DNA of 32,147 bases, taken from Calditrichaceae bacterium. GTDB lineage: Bacteria > Calditrichota > Calditrichia > Calditrichales > Calditrichaceae. The stretch is from the NCBI GenBank assembly GCA_016928315.1, contig JAFGKZ010000176.1, forward strand, positions 1 to 32,147. The letters run 5' to 3'. How positions within the stretch are numbered: the first letter of the stretch is position 1; the number at the start of each line of letters is the position of its first letter. The notes below the pieces were generated by a model. It saw only the letters and a program-made list of their open reading frames with translations. It made no database searches and was not told where the DNA came from. This document shows positions 9,069 to 18,394 of this stretch, one piece after another. The position numbers and the translations under genes were made by a program.

Positions 9069-9093
9069 GAGGTCTCGGGTTATCCGAAGCCTC
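9069..9093 (+). terminator. Possible terminator hairpin after the superoxide dismutase gene
   Basis: GAGGTCTCGG and CCGAAGCCTC form a 10-position stem (one G-U pair, one mismatch) around a 5-nt loop, starting 9 nt after the sod stop. The sequence that follows is T-rich but not a clean U-tract (ATTCTTATCTTTA), so termination efficiency is uncertain. Confidence 0.4.
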
Positions 9094-9194
9094 ATTCTTA
9101 TCTTTATAAAAAGCTCTTTTGATATAATATGTGAATAGGGAGTTTAACTTGCAAATGCTGTAAATAATATTTAAATTCAGCAGTTGTTCGGTTT

Positions 9195-9222
9195 AAAGTG
9201 GGTCTTCGTTACCCACTTTTTT
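9195..9222 (+). terminator. rimP-leader-like intrinsic terminator / attenuator
   Basis: AAAGTGGGT (9195-9203) and ACCCACTTT (9211-9219) make a perfect 9-bp stem with a CTTCGTT loop, running directly into a T-tract. It ends 22 nt before the rimP start codon and overlaps no coding sequence. A terminator just upstream of rimP is known in many bacteria as the rimP leader, thought to attenuate the nusA operon in response to NusA. Placement here fits that role better than simple termination of sod, whose own candidate hairpin is 100 nt further upstream. Confidence 0.75.
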
Positions 9223-9244
9223 ATTATGGAGGGAACTTAAAAAC

Positions 9245-9688
9245 TTGCAGGATAAAATTGAACAGCTGGCAAAACAAGCTTGTGATGATTTAAATTTATT
9301 CTTAATTGAGGTTCGGATTCGTGGTGACAGGCGCCAGCCAGTTTTTGAAATATTTGCTGATACTGAAAAGGGGATTACATTAAAAGAGTGTGAAATGCTC
9401 ACCAGAGATTTGCAGGATCGCATTGATCTGGATGATTCTTTTATGGAAAATTATCGTTTAAATGTATCGTCTCCCGGATTGGATCGTCCGTTAAAGCAGG
9501 ATTTTGAATATAAAAGGAATATCGGGCAGCAGTTGATTATTAAACTGCAATCGGCAGAAGGCATAATTGAAAAAATCGGCGAGCTTACTGGTTTTAATGA
9601 AACGAGTCTGGAATTGTTATCAGGCCATAAGCCAGAATCAATAAATCGCTCGGATATTAAAGAAGCAAAAGTAAAAATAAAATGGTGA
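9245..9688 (+). CDS. rimP: Ribosome maturation factor RimP
   Basis: RimP helps to assemble the 30S subunit by promoting maturation around S12. The 147-residue protein has the N-terminal alpha/beta domain, with the RRQPVFEIFADTEKGITLKE and YRLNVSSPGLDRPL blocks that define the family, and a C-terminal SH3-like domain ending in IKEAKVKIKW. The start is TTG, chosen because GGAGGG (9228-9233) lies 11 nt upstream and the product begins as RimP proteins usually do (QDKIEQLAKQACDDL). It is the first gene of the nusA-infB operon and lies directly behind the attenuator-like hairpin. Confidence 0.95.
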   Translation: MQDKIEQLAKQACDDLNLFLIEVRIRGDRRQPVFEIFADTEKGITLKECEMLTRDLQDRIDLDDSFMENYRLNVSSPGLDRPLKQDFEYKRNIGQQLIIKLQSAEGIIEKIGELTGFNETSLELLSGHKPESINRSDIKEAKVKIKW

Positions 9689-9711
9689 TTTTGTGGAGGC
9701 AATAGGGCTTT

Positions 9712-10983
9712 ATGAATAATGAGATAATGGAAGCCATTACTCAAATCGCAAAAGATAAAAAGATAGAAAAAGAAAATTTGCGCGATATTCTGGAAAATAT
9801 TTTTATTTCCATGGTGGAAAAAAAATATGGTACCGCTGAGAATTTTGATGTTATCGTAAATATTGATAAAGGTGATATTGAGATTTTCCAGGAAAAAACA
9901 GTAGTCGAAAAAGTAGAAGATCCTGTTTCGGAAATTGATCTGGAATCGGCCTTAAAAATTGATCCGGACGCTGAGATTGGCGAAGAAGTTGTTGAGGTTA
10001 TCGATCCGGCTGAGTTTGGCCGCCGACTGATTGTGACCGCCAAGCAAAGTTTAAATCAGCGTATCCGCGATTTTGAACGTGAAAATGTGATGGAAGAATA
10101 CGCCAATCGCATCGGCGAAATTATTATTGGTGATATTCATCAGATGCACAAAAAAGGTATTTATATTAATCTGGATAAAACGGAAGTATTTCTGCCGCGG
10201 GAAGAACAAATTTATAATGAACATCTGCGCCGCGGTGAAACGGTTCGTTGCTTAATAAAGGAAGTCCGCAATCAGGGCCGCGGCCCGGAAATTATAGTAA
10301 GCCGTGCGGATAAACAGTTTTTAGTACGATTGTTTGAGCTGGAAGTACCCGAAATTTACGATGGCATCGTTGAGATTAAACGGGTGGCCCGCGAAGCCGG
10401 CGATCGATCTAAAATTGCTGTTGAATCAATTGACCGACGTATTGATGCGGTTGGCGCTTGTGTGGGCATGAAGGGGGTACGAATTCAAGCGGTAGTGCGT
10501 GAACTGAATAATGAGAAAATTGATATTTTGAATTTTTCTAGTGAGCCGGAAATTTTCATTCCCAGAGCGCTTACACCAGCCAAACCGGTTAAGGTTATTG
10601 TAAATCAGGAAGATAAGCTGGCGGTTGCCATTATTAAAGATGATGAAATGTCGCTGGCAATTGGGCGTAACGGACAAAACCTGCGGCTTGCCAGTGAGAT
10701 AACCGGCTACCAGATTGAACCGATCAAAGAATCAGAATATGAAGCAGAAGGCACGGCCGTATCCACTTCTATAGAAGAGGTGGATGAATTATCGCCGAGC
10801 ATCAAAAAGAAATTGCTTGAAGCCAATATTTACAAGGTAATAGATGCAAAAAATTTAGGAGAAGAAGGATTGGCGGAAATTCCCGGTCTTGGTCCTAAAT
10901 CAGTCGAAAAAATATTAGATGTAATACAGGAATACTTATCAAAGAGCCAGGATATTGAAGAGGATGAAGAGGATGAAGAATAA
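9712..10983 (+). CDS. nusA: Transcription termination/antitermination factor NusA
   Basis: NusA binds RNA polymerase and nascent RNA and controls pausing, termination and antitermination. Domains in order over 423 residues: N-terminal polymerase-binding domain (about 1-110), S1 domain (about 132-198), first KH domain with GMKG (252-255), second KH domain with GRNG (318-321). A single C-terminal helix-hairpin-helix region (about 365-408, IPGLGPKSVEKIL) follows, then an acidic tail of E and D residues. It has one HhH module rather than the two acidic repeats of E. coli. GGAGG lies 12 nt before the ATG. It follows rimP at short distance and precedes infB, the conserved order. Confidence 0.97.
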   Translation: MNNEIMEAITQIAKDKKIEKENLRDILENIFISMVEKKYGTAENFDVIVNIDKGDIEIFQEKTVVEKVEDPVSEIDLESALKIDPDAEIGEEVVEVIDPAEFGRRLIVTAKQSLNQRIRDFERENVMEEYANRIGEIIIGDIHQMHKKGIYINLDKTEVFLPREEQIYNEHLRRGETVRCLIKEVRNQGRGPEIIVSRADKQFLVRLFELEVPEIYDGIVEIKRVAREAGDRSKIAVESIDRRIDAVGACVGMKGVRIQAVVRELNNEKIDILNFSSEPEIFIPRALTPAKPVKVIVNQEDKLAVAIIKDDEMSLAIGRNGQNLRLASEITGYQIEPIKESEYEAEGTAVSTSIEEVDELSPSIKKKLLEANIYKVIDAKNLGEEGLAEIPGLGPKSVEKILDVIQEYLSKSQDIEEDEEDEE

Positions 10984-11025
10984 TCCTCTTGATCTCGATA
11001 TATGAGAAAGGTTTTTGGAGAATAA

Positions 11026-13710
11026 ATGGCGGTTTCAGGAAAAAAATATAAGATATTTAAAATTTGTAAAGAGCTAAATCTTGGTCACGAAACCATCTTT
11101 AGCTATCTTGAACAAAACAAGATCAAGTATAAAGGCGCTGGTCCAAATGCTTTTATTGAAGAAGATATTTATCTTGATTTGTTAGAACGTTTTGCTACAG
11201 ACAAGCAAAAGGCAGATATGTTAAAAGCAAAACGTATTAAGGATCAGGACGGCGCAGAAGCGACTGAAGAAGAAGAAGTCGTTAAAGTACACGATGAATC
11301 CGCGTATATGCAGGTTTTAAAACAGTCTATTGTGGATGGCGTTGAAGCCCTTGCTAAATCTAAAGATGAACCGCCTGTGCCCAGGAAGCCTAAACGGGTT
11401 ATAAAGAAAAAAGAAGAACCGCCTAAAGTTGTTGAAAAAGAGGAAATAAAAGTTCCGATTGAAAAGGAAGCTTCGAAAAAAACTACGATCGCAGAAAAAC
11501 CAGAACCGGCTATCGATAAAGAGACAAAAGAAGATAAAAAAGTTGAGGCTGTTGCAAAGGAAAAAGAAAAAGCAGAACCCGTAACTCAACCGGTTACGCC
11601 TGAAGTTGATGAGGATAAAACAGGTAAGGGTAAAAAAGCAAAATTCAAACCCGAAAAAACAAAAGTTTTTGAAGAAGAATCCGGTCTTTCCGAAAAAGAG
11701 AAAAAACGCCGTAAAGCCATGGAAATGATCCGCAAGGATAAAGACGTCAAGCGCAGCGGTAAAATTGATCTTTCACGATTAGGCGAAGATGGCGGTAAGC
11801 GCAGAGCGAAACCCAAAAAGCCAAAAAGAAAAGAAGTTGATTTAAAAGAAGTACAAGACACTGTGAAAAAAACCCTGGCTTCCATTGAAGCGCGCGGTAA
11901 AAAACCAAAGAAACATCGTCGGATTAAAACTGAAGATGGTGAGATCATTGAAGAAAAAGTTATTAAGGTAACTGAATTTATTTCTGCCAACGATCTCGCT
12001 AATCTCATGGATGTTTCCGTATCCGAAATTATTACCAAATGTCTTGAACTGGGATTGGTTGTTTCAATAAATCAACGGCTGGATCTAGACACGATTCAGT
12101 TGTTGGCGGAAGAATATGGTTATGCTATAGAAGAATCAGAAGTAACTGAATTTGTTGATGAAGAATTTGATGAAGAAGAAGATGACGAAGCCAGTCTTGA
12201 ACCGCGGGCCCCGATTGTAACGATAATGGGTCACGTGGATCACGGTAAAACCTCCTTGCTGGATCATTTGCGTCAAAGTCATATTGTTGATGGCGAGGCT
12301 GGTGGTATTACACAGCATATTGGCGCCTATGAAGTTGATTATCAGGATAAGAAAATCACCTTTCTGGATACGCCGGGACATGAAGCCTTTACGGCTATGC
12401 GTGCCCGAGGCGCTCAGGTTACAGATGTGGTCATATTAATTATTGCCGCTGATGATGCCGTGATGCCGCAAACGGTTGAAGCATTGGATCATGCCAAGGC
12501 CGCCGGCGTAAAAATTGTAATCGCTATTAATAAAATTGATAAACCTGGGGCTGATCCGGAAAAAATTAAACAGCAATTAGCTGATCGTGATATATTAGTT
12601 GAAGATTGGGGCGGCACTTATCAATGCGCCGAAATATCAGCTAAAAAAGGTGAAGGTATTGATGATCTGCTGGAAAAGGTGCTGCTGGAAGCAGAAATGC
12701 TGGATGTGAAAGCCAATCCCAAAAAGCTGGCTGCCGGTTTTGTTATAGAATCCAGGCTTGATAAAGGAAAAGGCGCTATTGCAACTGTTCTGATTCAAAA
12801 TGGCACGTTGAAAGTTGGCGATAATTTTGTTGCCGGCAGTTATCATGGCAAAGTACGCGCCCTGTTAAATGAAAAAGAAGAACGTCTCAGTAAAGTAGGT
12901 CCTGCCCAGCCAGCCCTTGTGGTTGGTTTTATAGGCGTCGCTCAGGCCGGTGACCGGTTTATGGTTACGCGGGATGAAAAAACAGCCAGGGAAATTAGTA
13001 ACCGGCGTTTGCAGCTTAAGCGCGAGCAGGATGCCAAACAGCATAAATTAAAAACATTAAGCCAGATATCAGAACAGATTAAATCCGGCGGCGTCAGCGA
13101 ATTACCAATTCTGGTTAAAGCGGATGTGGATGGCTCGGCGGAAGCGTTGGCGGATTCGCTTATCAGTTTAAATACCAGCGAAGTTAAAGTGCAAATTATT
13201 CGTAAAGCGGTCGGCCCAATTTCAGAATCGGATGTGCTGCTGGCCTCGGCCTCTAATGCGGTAATTATTGGTTTTCATGTCCGGGCCAATGCCAAAGCGC
13301 GAGAACTGGCTATCACTGAAGAAGTTGATATAAGATTATATCAGGTTATTTATGATGCCATCAATGATATAAAATTAGCCCTGGAAGGTATGCTGGCGCC
13401 GACTGTTGAAGAAAATATAGTTGGTCAGGCGGAGGTTCGGGATACCTTTAAAATATCCCGTCTGGGTGTGATAGCTGGTTGCTATGTGATATCAGGTAAA
13501 ATATTAAGAAATAATAAAGTTCGTTTAATACGTGATGATGTAGAGGTATATAAAGGTAATATCGCTTCACTTAAACGCTTTAAAGATGATGCCCGCGAAG
13601 TAGCCAGTGGATTTGAATGTGGTATTCAGATTGAAGGTTACAATGATCTGAGAGTTGGTGATATTATTGAATCATACGAAATTTCTGAGGTAAAAAGGCA
13701 GCTCGCATAA
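11026..13710 (+). CDS. infB: Translation initiation factor IF-2
   Basis: IF-2 is the GTPase that places initiator tRNA in the ribosomal P site. The 894-residue protein begins with the IF2-N winged domain (KIFKICKELNLGHETIFSYL). A long, highly charged linker of K, E and P residues (about 95-300) follows, then a second IF2-N-like segment near residue 320. The G domain has G1 GHVDHGKTS (402-410), DTPGH (448-452) and NKID (502-505). Domains II, III and the C-terminal tRNA-binding domain follow and end in VGDIIESYEISEVKR. GGAG lies just upstream of the ATG. It is in the usual place after nusA, and ylxP starts 2 nt after its stop. Confidence 0.98.
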   Translation: MAVSGKKYKIFKICKELNLGHETIFSYLEQNKIKYKGAGPNAFIEEDIYLDLLERFATDKQKADMLKAKRIKDQDGAEATEEEEVVKVHDESAYMQVLKQSIVDGVEALAKSKDEPPVPRKPKRVIKKKEEPPKVVEKEEIKVPIEKEASKKTTIAEKPEPAIDKETKEDKKVEAVAKEKEKAEPVTQPVTPEVDEDKTGKGKKAKFKPEKTKVFEEESGLSEKEKKRRKAMEMIRKDKDVKRSGKIDLSRLGEDGGKRRAKPKKPKRKEVDLKEVQDTVKKTLASIEARGKKPKKHRRIKTEDGEIIEEKVIKVTEFISANDLANLMDVSVSEIITKCLELGLVVSINQRLDLDTIQLLAEEYGYAIEESEVTEFVDEEFDEEEDDEASLEPRAPIVTIMGHVDHGKTSLLDHLRQSHIVDGEAGGITQHIGAYEVDYQDKKITFLDTPGHEAFTAMRARGAQVTDVVILIIAADDAVMPQTVEALDHAKAAGVKIVIAINKIDKPGADPEKIKQQLADRDILVEDWGGTYQCAEISAKKGEGIDDLLEKVLLEAEMLDVKANPKKLAAGFVIESRLDKGKGAIATVLIQNGTLKVGDNFVAGSYHGKVRALLNEKEERLSKVGPAQPALVVGFIGVAQAGDRFMVTRDEKTAREISNRRLQLKREQDAKQHKLKTLSQISEQIKSGGVSELPILVKADVDGSAEALADSLISLNTSEVKVQIIRKAVGPISESDVLLASASNAVIIGFHVRANAKARELAITEEVDIRLYQVIYDAINDIKLALEGMLAPTVEENIVGQAEVRDTFKISRLGVIAGCYVISGKILRNNKVRLIRDDVEVYKGNIASLKRFKDDAREVASGFECGIQIEGYNDLRVGDIIESYEISEVKRQLA

Positions 13711-13712
13711 AA

Positions 13713-13994
13713 ATGATCGTTGGTGTCCTCAGCCTGGAAATTCATATACTTAATAGTTTATCGCTTAAAGATAAACGAATGGTATTAAACCATATTAAGG
13801 ATCGTATTAAAAGTAAATTTAATGTATCAGTCGCTGAGATAGATTATCAGGATAAATGGCAGCGGTCTTTGATAGGAATTGCATTAGTCACGTCACAAAA
13901 AGGACATGCTGAAGAAGTGTTAAATAAAATATTTCATCTGTTAGATACTGATGAACAGTTTGAAATAGTACAGTATAGCATCGATTATAAATAG
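13713..13994 (+). CDS. ylxP: YlxP/DUF503 family protein
   Basis: A small 93-residue protein with the DUF503 pattern: MIVGVLSLEIHI at the N-terminus, then SLKDKRMVLNHIKDRIKSKF and NVSVAEIDYQDKWQRS. The family has a ferredoxin-like fold and is commonly found between infB and rbfA, as here. It has been proposed to assist ribosome or RNA-related processes, but no firm biochemical role is established. Its ATG lies 2 nt after the infB stop and rbfA begins 3 nt after its own stop, so the three are almost surely cotranslated or coupled. Confidence 0.92.
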   Translation: MIVGVLSLEIHILNSLSLKDKRMVLNHIKDRIKSKFNVSVAEIDYQDKWQRSLIGIALVTSQKGHAEEVLNKIFHLLDTDEQFEIVQYSIDYK

Positions 13995-13997
13995 ATC

Positions 13998-14381
13998 ATG
14001 GCAGAGAACAGAAGAATAATTCGCTATGCGGATTCAATAAAGCGGGCTTTAAGTAATATTATTGAATTTAAACTCAATGATCCTCAAAAAGGATTTATTA
14101 CGCTAACGCGTGTTAAGGTTTCACCCGATCTGAAAATAGCAACCGCTTATTACACAGTTCTGGGAGATGATTCACAAAAAAATCGGACCCAGGCTGTCTT
14201 GAAAAAATCTATTCAGTTTTTACGAAGTGAATTAAAACCTTATATTACATCCCGCTGGCTTCCGGAACTACGTTTTTTCTATGATGATTCTATGGAACGA
14301 GCTGACCGTATTAATGAATTATTAAATAAGATTAAAGATGATACCTGTTCTTCAAAAGACGAAGCCGCTGCAGAAGAGTGA
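13998..14381 (+). CDS. rbfA: Ribosome-binding factor A
   Basis: RbfA is a KH-fold protein that binds the 30S subunit and helps to mature the 5' end of 16S rRNA. The 127-residue sequence shows the family's N-terminal helix (IRYADSIKRALSNIIEFKLN), the VKVSPDLKIATAYYTVLG strand pair, the LKPYITSRWLPELRFFYDDS block, and the ERADRINELL helix. A short charged tail follows. It lies between ylxP and truB in the standard order. The 3' end overlaps the predicted truB start by 44 nt. Confidence 0.96.
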   Translation: MAENRRIIRYADSIKRALSNIIEFKLNDPQKGFITLTRVKVSPDLKIATAYYTVLGDDSQKNRTQAVLKKSIQFLRSELKPYITSRWLPELRFFYDDSMERADRINELLNKIKDDTCSSKDEAAAEE

Positions 14382-15042
14382 ATTAAACGATGCATTTGCA
14401 CTTCTCATCGATAAAGAGGAATCCTGGACTTCATTTGATGTAGTAAACAAGCTCAGGTATTTTTTGAAAATAAAAAAAGTCGGGCATGCCGGAACCCTGG
14501 ACCCATTTGCAACAGGACTGCTTATTATTGGTGTGGGAAAGGGTACAAAGTCGCTGCAGGAATTTTCCGGTCTTGCAAAGAGTTATCAGCCGGTTATCTG
14601 TTTGGGTGTTGAAACAGATACGCTGGATAAAACGGGGAAAATTATTGCAGAAAGCTCAGTTAATAACCTGACTATTGAAAAAATTGGGAAAGCAGTAGAA
14701 AGTTTAAAAGGTGAAATTGAACAGATGCCGCCAATGTATTCTGCTAAAAAAGTAAATGGGCAACGTTTGTACAAACTGGCCAGAAAAAATAAGGAAATTG
14801 CAAGAAAGCCTGTAAAAGTGACCATACATCGCGCAGATATATTGGAATGGGAAGCGCCGGTACTAAAAATGGATATGGCTGTTTCCAAGGGCACTTACAT
14901 TCGTTCTTATGCCGATGATTTAGGAAAAAAACTTGGCTGCGGCGCCCATCTGCAAAATTTAAAACGGACAGCTATCGGGCCATATAAATTAGAAGATAGT
15001 TTTACTATATCTGAATTTATGTACTACTGGACAGAACATTAG
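14338..15042 (+). CDS. truB: tRNA pseudouridine(55) synthase TruB
   Basis: TruB makes the conserved pseudouridine 55 in the T-loop of tRNAs. The catalytic block GHAGTLDPFATGLL is at residues 49-62, with nucleophile D55. The MPPMYSAKKVNGQRLYKLAR block and the VSKGTYIRSYADDLG block both match the family. At 234 residues it ends soon after HLQNLKRTAIGPYKLED, so the C-terminal PUA-type domain of the roughly 310-residue E. coli enzyme is missing; short forms of this kind occur in Bacteroidota-type relatives. The ATG at 14338 overlaps rbfA by 44 nt. No other ATG, GTG or TTG lies in frame before the conserved core, so this start is taken with some caution. Confidence 0.94.
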   Translation: MIPVLQKTKPLQKSELNDAFALLIDKEESWTSFDVVNKLRYFLKIKKVGHAGTLDPFATGLLIIGVGKGTKSLQEFSGLAKSYQPVICLGVETDTLDKTGKIIAESSVNNLTIEKIGKAVESLKGEIEQMPPMYSAKKVNGQRLYKLARKNKEIARKPVKVTIHRADILEWEAPVLKMDMAVSKGTYIRSYADDLGKKLGCGAHLQNLKRTAIGPYKLEDSFTISEFMYYWTEH

Positions 15043-15047
15043 AGTTT

Positions 15048-15974
15048 ATGGAAATTATTAGCGGGCTTGAGTATCTGAAATCAGATAGAAGATGCGCTGT
15101 AACGATCGGGACGTTCGATGGCTTGCATCTTGGACATAAAAAGATCATTGAAAAGTTAAACAATATTGCCAGTGAGAAAAATCTCTGTTCAACACTACTG
15201 ACGTTTGATCCGCATCCAAAAATTGTTTTGAAACAGAGCGATGATTTTCATATTGCGATTTTAACAACGCTGGATGAAAAGAAAAAAATTTTGACTGAAA
15301 TGGGTATCAACCGCCTTGTTGTGATTGAATTTAACCGAGCCTTTGCATCGCAATCGTATGAGCAGTTTGTAAAACATGTTCTGATTGAAAAGATTGGGGC
15401 TCAGGCTATTGTAGTCGGGTATGATCATGCTTTCGGTAAAGACCGGAAGGGTAATTTTGATAATCTTAAATTACTTTGCGATCGATATTCATTTGATCTG
15501 CATAAAGTTGATCCCATTGAAATTAATGGCGAAATTATCAGCAGTTCATTAATCAGAAGAGCAATTAGTGAAGGGGATGTTGTCGCGGCAGGCAAATATT
15601 TAGGCCGCTATTACAGTTATTCGGGAAAGGTGATTCCGGGTGATTCGCGTGGGAAAGGATTGCATTTTCCCACAGCGAATATCTATAACAGTAATCAAAA
15701 CAAGCAGATACCGGCGAGCGGGGTATATGCTGTTGATGTGGTATATAAGGATTCAACGTATAAGGGAATGCTGAATATCGGTAATCGGCCGACATTTGGA
15801 TTGAGAGGTGATTACACCATAGAGGTTCATATCCATAATTTTGACAACGAAATTTATAATGAAAATTTAACCGTTTTTTTTAAAAAACGCCTTCGCAATG
15901 AAATAAAATTCGATTCAGTTGATGCACTGGTTGCTCAGTTGGAAATCGATAAACAGAACAGTTTGAAGCTTTAA
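15048..15974 (+). CDS. ribF: Bifunctional riboflavin kinase / FAD synthetase
   Basis: RibF phosphorylates riboflavin to FMN and then adenylates FMN to FAD. The N-terminal nucleotidyltransferase domain has [10 protein letters not shown] (21-30) and the SSSLIRR motif (165-171). The C-terminal riboflavin kinase domain has [14 protein letters not shown] (198-211) and the later NIGNRPTFG and EVHIHNFD segments. Length, 308 residues, is normal. The ATG lies 5 nt after the truB stop. A position between truB and rpsO is the conserved arrangement in many bacteria. Confidence 0.96.
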   Translation: MEIISGLEYLKSDRRCAVTIGTFDGLHLGHKKIIEKLNNIASEKNLCSTLLTFDPHPKIVLKQSDDFHIAILTTLDEKKKILTEMGINRLVVIEFNRAFASQSYEQFVKHVLIEKIGAQAIVVGYDHAFGKDRKGNFDNLKLLCDRYSFDLHKVDPIEINGEIISSSLIRRAISEGDVVAAGKYLGRYYSYSGKVIPGDSRGKGLHFPTANIYNSNQNKQIPASGVYAVDVVYKDSTYKGMLNIGNRPTFGLRGDYTIEVHIHNFDNEIYNENLTVFFKKRLRNEIKFDSVDALVAQLEIDKQNSLKL

Positions 15975-15985
15975 TTGGAGGAAAA

Positions 15986-16255
15986 ATGGCTTTAAGTAAG
16001 GAAGATAAACAAGAGATCATTAAAAAATATGGTGAGAGTGAAAGCGATACCGGTAAGACCGAAGTACAAATCGCTATGCTCACTGAACGGATCAAATATT
16101 TAACTGAACATTTGAAAGAACACAAAAAAGATCATCATTCACGCCGTGGTCTGCTAAAACTGGTTGGTCAGAGACGCCGGCTGCTGCGCTACCTGATGCG
16201 TAAAGATATCATTCGCTATCGTCAGGTGATTGGTGATTTAGGATTAAGAAGATAG
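15986..16255 (+). CDS. rpsO: 30S ribosomal protein S15
   Basis: S15 binds the central domain of 16S rRNA and forms bridge contacts with the 50S subunit. The 89-residue sequence matches the family throughout, with the signature region [20 protein letters not shown] followed by [13 protein letters not shown] strong GGAGG lies 6 nt upstream of the ATG. It lies between ribF and pnp, the classic rpsO-pnp pair. In E. coli S15 represses its own mRNA, but no comparable pseudoknot could be confirmed here because the leader is only 11 nt and overlaps the end of the ribF coding region. Confidence 0.98.
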   Translation: MALSKEDKQEIIKKYGESESDTGKTEVQIAMLTERIKYLTEHLKEHKKDHHSRRGLLKLVGQRRRLLRYLMRKDIIRYRQVIGDLGLRR

Positions 16256-16282
16256 AAAATTTAATTTTTTCCTGGAGAAGGA

Positions 16283-18379
16283 ATGCATATAAGTAAAACA
16301 ATAGAAATAAATGGAAAAACGCTGACAATTGAAACCGGCAAAATGGCTAAACAGGCCAACGGCGCGGTTGTGGTGCGTTATGGTGATACCATGGTACTGG
16401 TTACAGCTGTGGCATCTGAAGACGCTAAAGAATCTCTCGATTTCTTTCCATTGAGCGTCGAATACAGAGAAAAAACATATTCTGCTGGAAAAATACCTGG
16501 CGGATTTATTAAAAGGGAAGGCCGTCCCAGTGATAAGGAAATATTAACCGCTCGTTTGATTGACAGACCGATACGTCCGTTATTTCCTGATAATTTTAAT
16601 TATGAAACGCAGGTTATTGCCAACGTGCTTTCAATGGATAAAGAAAACGATCCGGATGTATTGGCAGGGCTTGGCGCTTCGGCTGCATTAGTTATATCCA
16701 ATATTCCCTTTGATGGTCCGATTGCGACTGTTCGCGTTATAAAATCCAATGGTGAATATATTGTTAATCCTAACATGGAAAAAGTAGCCGAAGCCGATAT
16801 GGAACTGGTGGTTGCTGGTTCCGATGAATCCATCATGATGGTTGAAGGTGAAGCTAAAGAGGTTACAGAGGCGGAAGTTTTGGAAGCCATTGATACAGCC
16901 CATGAGGCCATCAAGAAATTAACGGTCTTGCAGCGGGAATTAATAGCTGAAGTGACGATTGAAAAAAGAACAGCTGATACCGTTGAGTTACCAGATGGTA
17001 TAGAAGAAAAGGTAAAACAATTAAGCCTTGATAAAATTAAAGACGCCATTAAGATAACTGAAAAGACAGAACGCCGCCAGGCTTTAAAAAACATGAAAAA
17101 CACGGTTATGGAAGCGCTTGAGGAAGAATATCCTGAATCTGGAGCGGTGGTATCGAACATCTTGCATGATCTGGAAAAGAAAGAGGTGCGTTCGATGATG
17201 CTGGAAAAGAAAAAGCGTCTCGACGGACGCGGTTACACGGATATTCGTCCGATTACCTGCGAAATCAATCTATTACCCAGAGCACACGGTTCTGCGCTCT
17301 TCACGCGCGGGCAGACGCAGGCGCTTGGCGTTACCACATTGGGAACCAAGGCGGATGAACAGATTATCGATGCGCTGGAAGGTGAAAGCAGTAAAAAATA
17401 TACCCTGCATTATAATTTTCCGCCATTCTGTACCGGAGAGGCAAAACCAATTCGCGGCGTCAGCCGGCGAGAAATAGGTCATGGAAATTTAGCTGAACGC
17501 GCCTTGAAGCCAATTTTGCCCATTAATGATTCATTTCCTTATACAATCCGCATCGTGTCTGAAGTTTTAGAATCGAATGGATCTTCGTCTATGGCAACCG
17601 TTTGCGCCGGTTCGCTATCCTTGATGGATGCAGGTATCCCGGTAAAAAGCGCCGTAGCCGGTATCGCCATGGGACTCATCAAGGAAGACGATAGCATTGC
17701 CATCCTCTCTGATATTCTTGGCGATGAGGACCATCTGGGTGATATGGATTTTAAAGTTGCCGGTACGGATAAAGGCATCACCGCCGTGCAGATGGATATT
17801 AAAATTAGCGGTATTTCGCGGGATATTATGGCCAGCGCGCTGGATCAGGCCCGTGAAGGACGAATTTTTATTCTTGGTAAAATGAATGAAACCATCGATG
17901 CGCCAAGACCTGAGATTAGCCGTTGGGCGCCGCGCATTATAGAATGGTATATCCCGATCGATAAAATTGGCGGTATCATTGGTCCGGGCGGTAAAACAAT
18001 CCGCAGTATCATAGAGAAAACGGGTGTGGTCATCGATATCAATGATGACGGCAAAGTGACCGTTGCCTCACCGGATGTCAATGCTGTTGAAGAAGCCGAA
18101 GCCATTATTAAAAGCATGATTGAAGAACCGGAGGTTGGCAAGGCTTATAAAGGTACGGTTAAGCGTGTTAAAGATTTTGGTTGTTTTGTTGAATTTATGC
18201 CGGGTAAAGAAGGCATGGTTCATATATCCGAACTGGAATTGGCCCGTACCAATAAGGTTTCAGATGTTGTAAAAGAGGGCGATACGATTGATGTCATCGT
18301 TAAAGCCATCGGAAACGATGGTAAAATTGCTCTGAGCCGAAAAATGTATCTGAAACAAACGGAAAAGAAAGCCGAATAA
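16283..18379 (+). CDS. pnp: Polyribonucleotide nucleotidyltransferase (PNPase)
   Basis: PNPase degrades RNA 3' to 5' by phosphorolysis, often within a degradosome. The 698-residue protein has two RNase PH cores separated by an all-helical linker. The second core contains the DEDHLGDMDFKVAGT block with its metal-binding aspartates and the FTRGQTQALGVTTLG segment. The KH domain follows near residue 560 (GGIIGPGGKTIRSIIE), then the S1 domain at about 617-690 (KGTVKRVKDFGCFVEFMPGK). GGAGAAGG stands just before the ATG. It is cotranscribed with rpsO and followed 15 nt later by the M16 peptidase gene. Confidence 0.98.
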   Translation: MHISKTIEINGKTLTIETGKMAKQANGAVVVRYGDTMVLVTAVASEDAKESLDFFPLSVEYREKTYSAGKIPGGFIKREGRPSDKEILTARLIDRPIRPLFPDNFNYETQVIANVLSMDKENDPDVLAGLGASAALVISNIPFDGPIATVRVIKSNGEYIVNPNMEKVAEADMELVVAGSDESIMMVEGEAKEVTEAEVLEAIDTAHEAIKKLTVLQRELIAEVTIEKRTADTVELPDGIEEKVKQLSLDKIKDAIKITEKTERRQALKNMKNTVMEALEEEYPESGAVVSNILHDLEKKEVRSMMLEKKKRLDGRGYTDIRPITCEINLLPRAHGSALFTRGQTQALGVTTLGTKADEQIIDALEGESSKKYTLHYNFPPFCTGEAKPIRGVSRREIGHGNLAERALKPILPINDSFPYTIRIVSEVLESNGSSSMATVCAGSLSLMDAGIPVKSAVAGIAMGLIKEDDSIAILSDILGDEDHLGDMDFKVAGTDKGITAVQMDIKISGISRDIMASALDQAREGRIFILGKMNETIDAPRPEISRWAPRIIEWYIPIDKIGGIIGPGGKTIRSIIEKTGVVIDINDDGKVTVASPDVNAVEEAEAIIKSMIEEPEVGKAYKGTVKRVKDFGCFVEFMPGKEGMVHISELELARTNKVSDVVKEGDTIDVIVKAIGNDGKIALSRKMYLKQTEKKAE

Positions 18380-18394
18380 ATAATATCCATTTAT

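Noticed and set aside
11317-12038. Long open frames on the - strand inside infB
   Set aside because: They are mirror frames of the lysine/glutamate-rich infB linker, giving F/S-rich products with no family features.
16600-17160. 186-codon open frame on the - strand inside pnp
   Set aside because: Serine-rich translation without recognisable domains, fully covered by the highly conserved pnp coding sequence.
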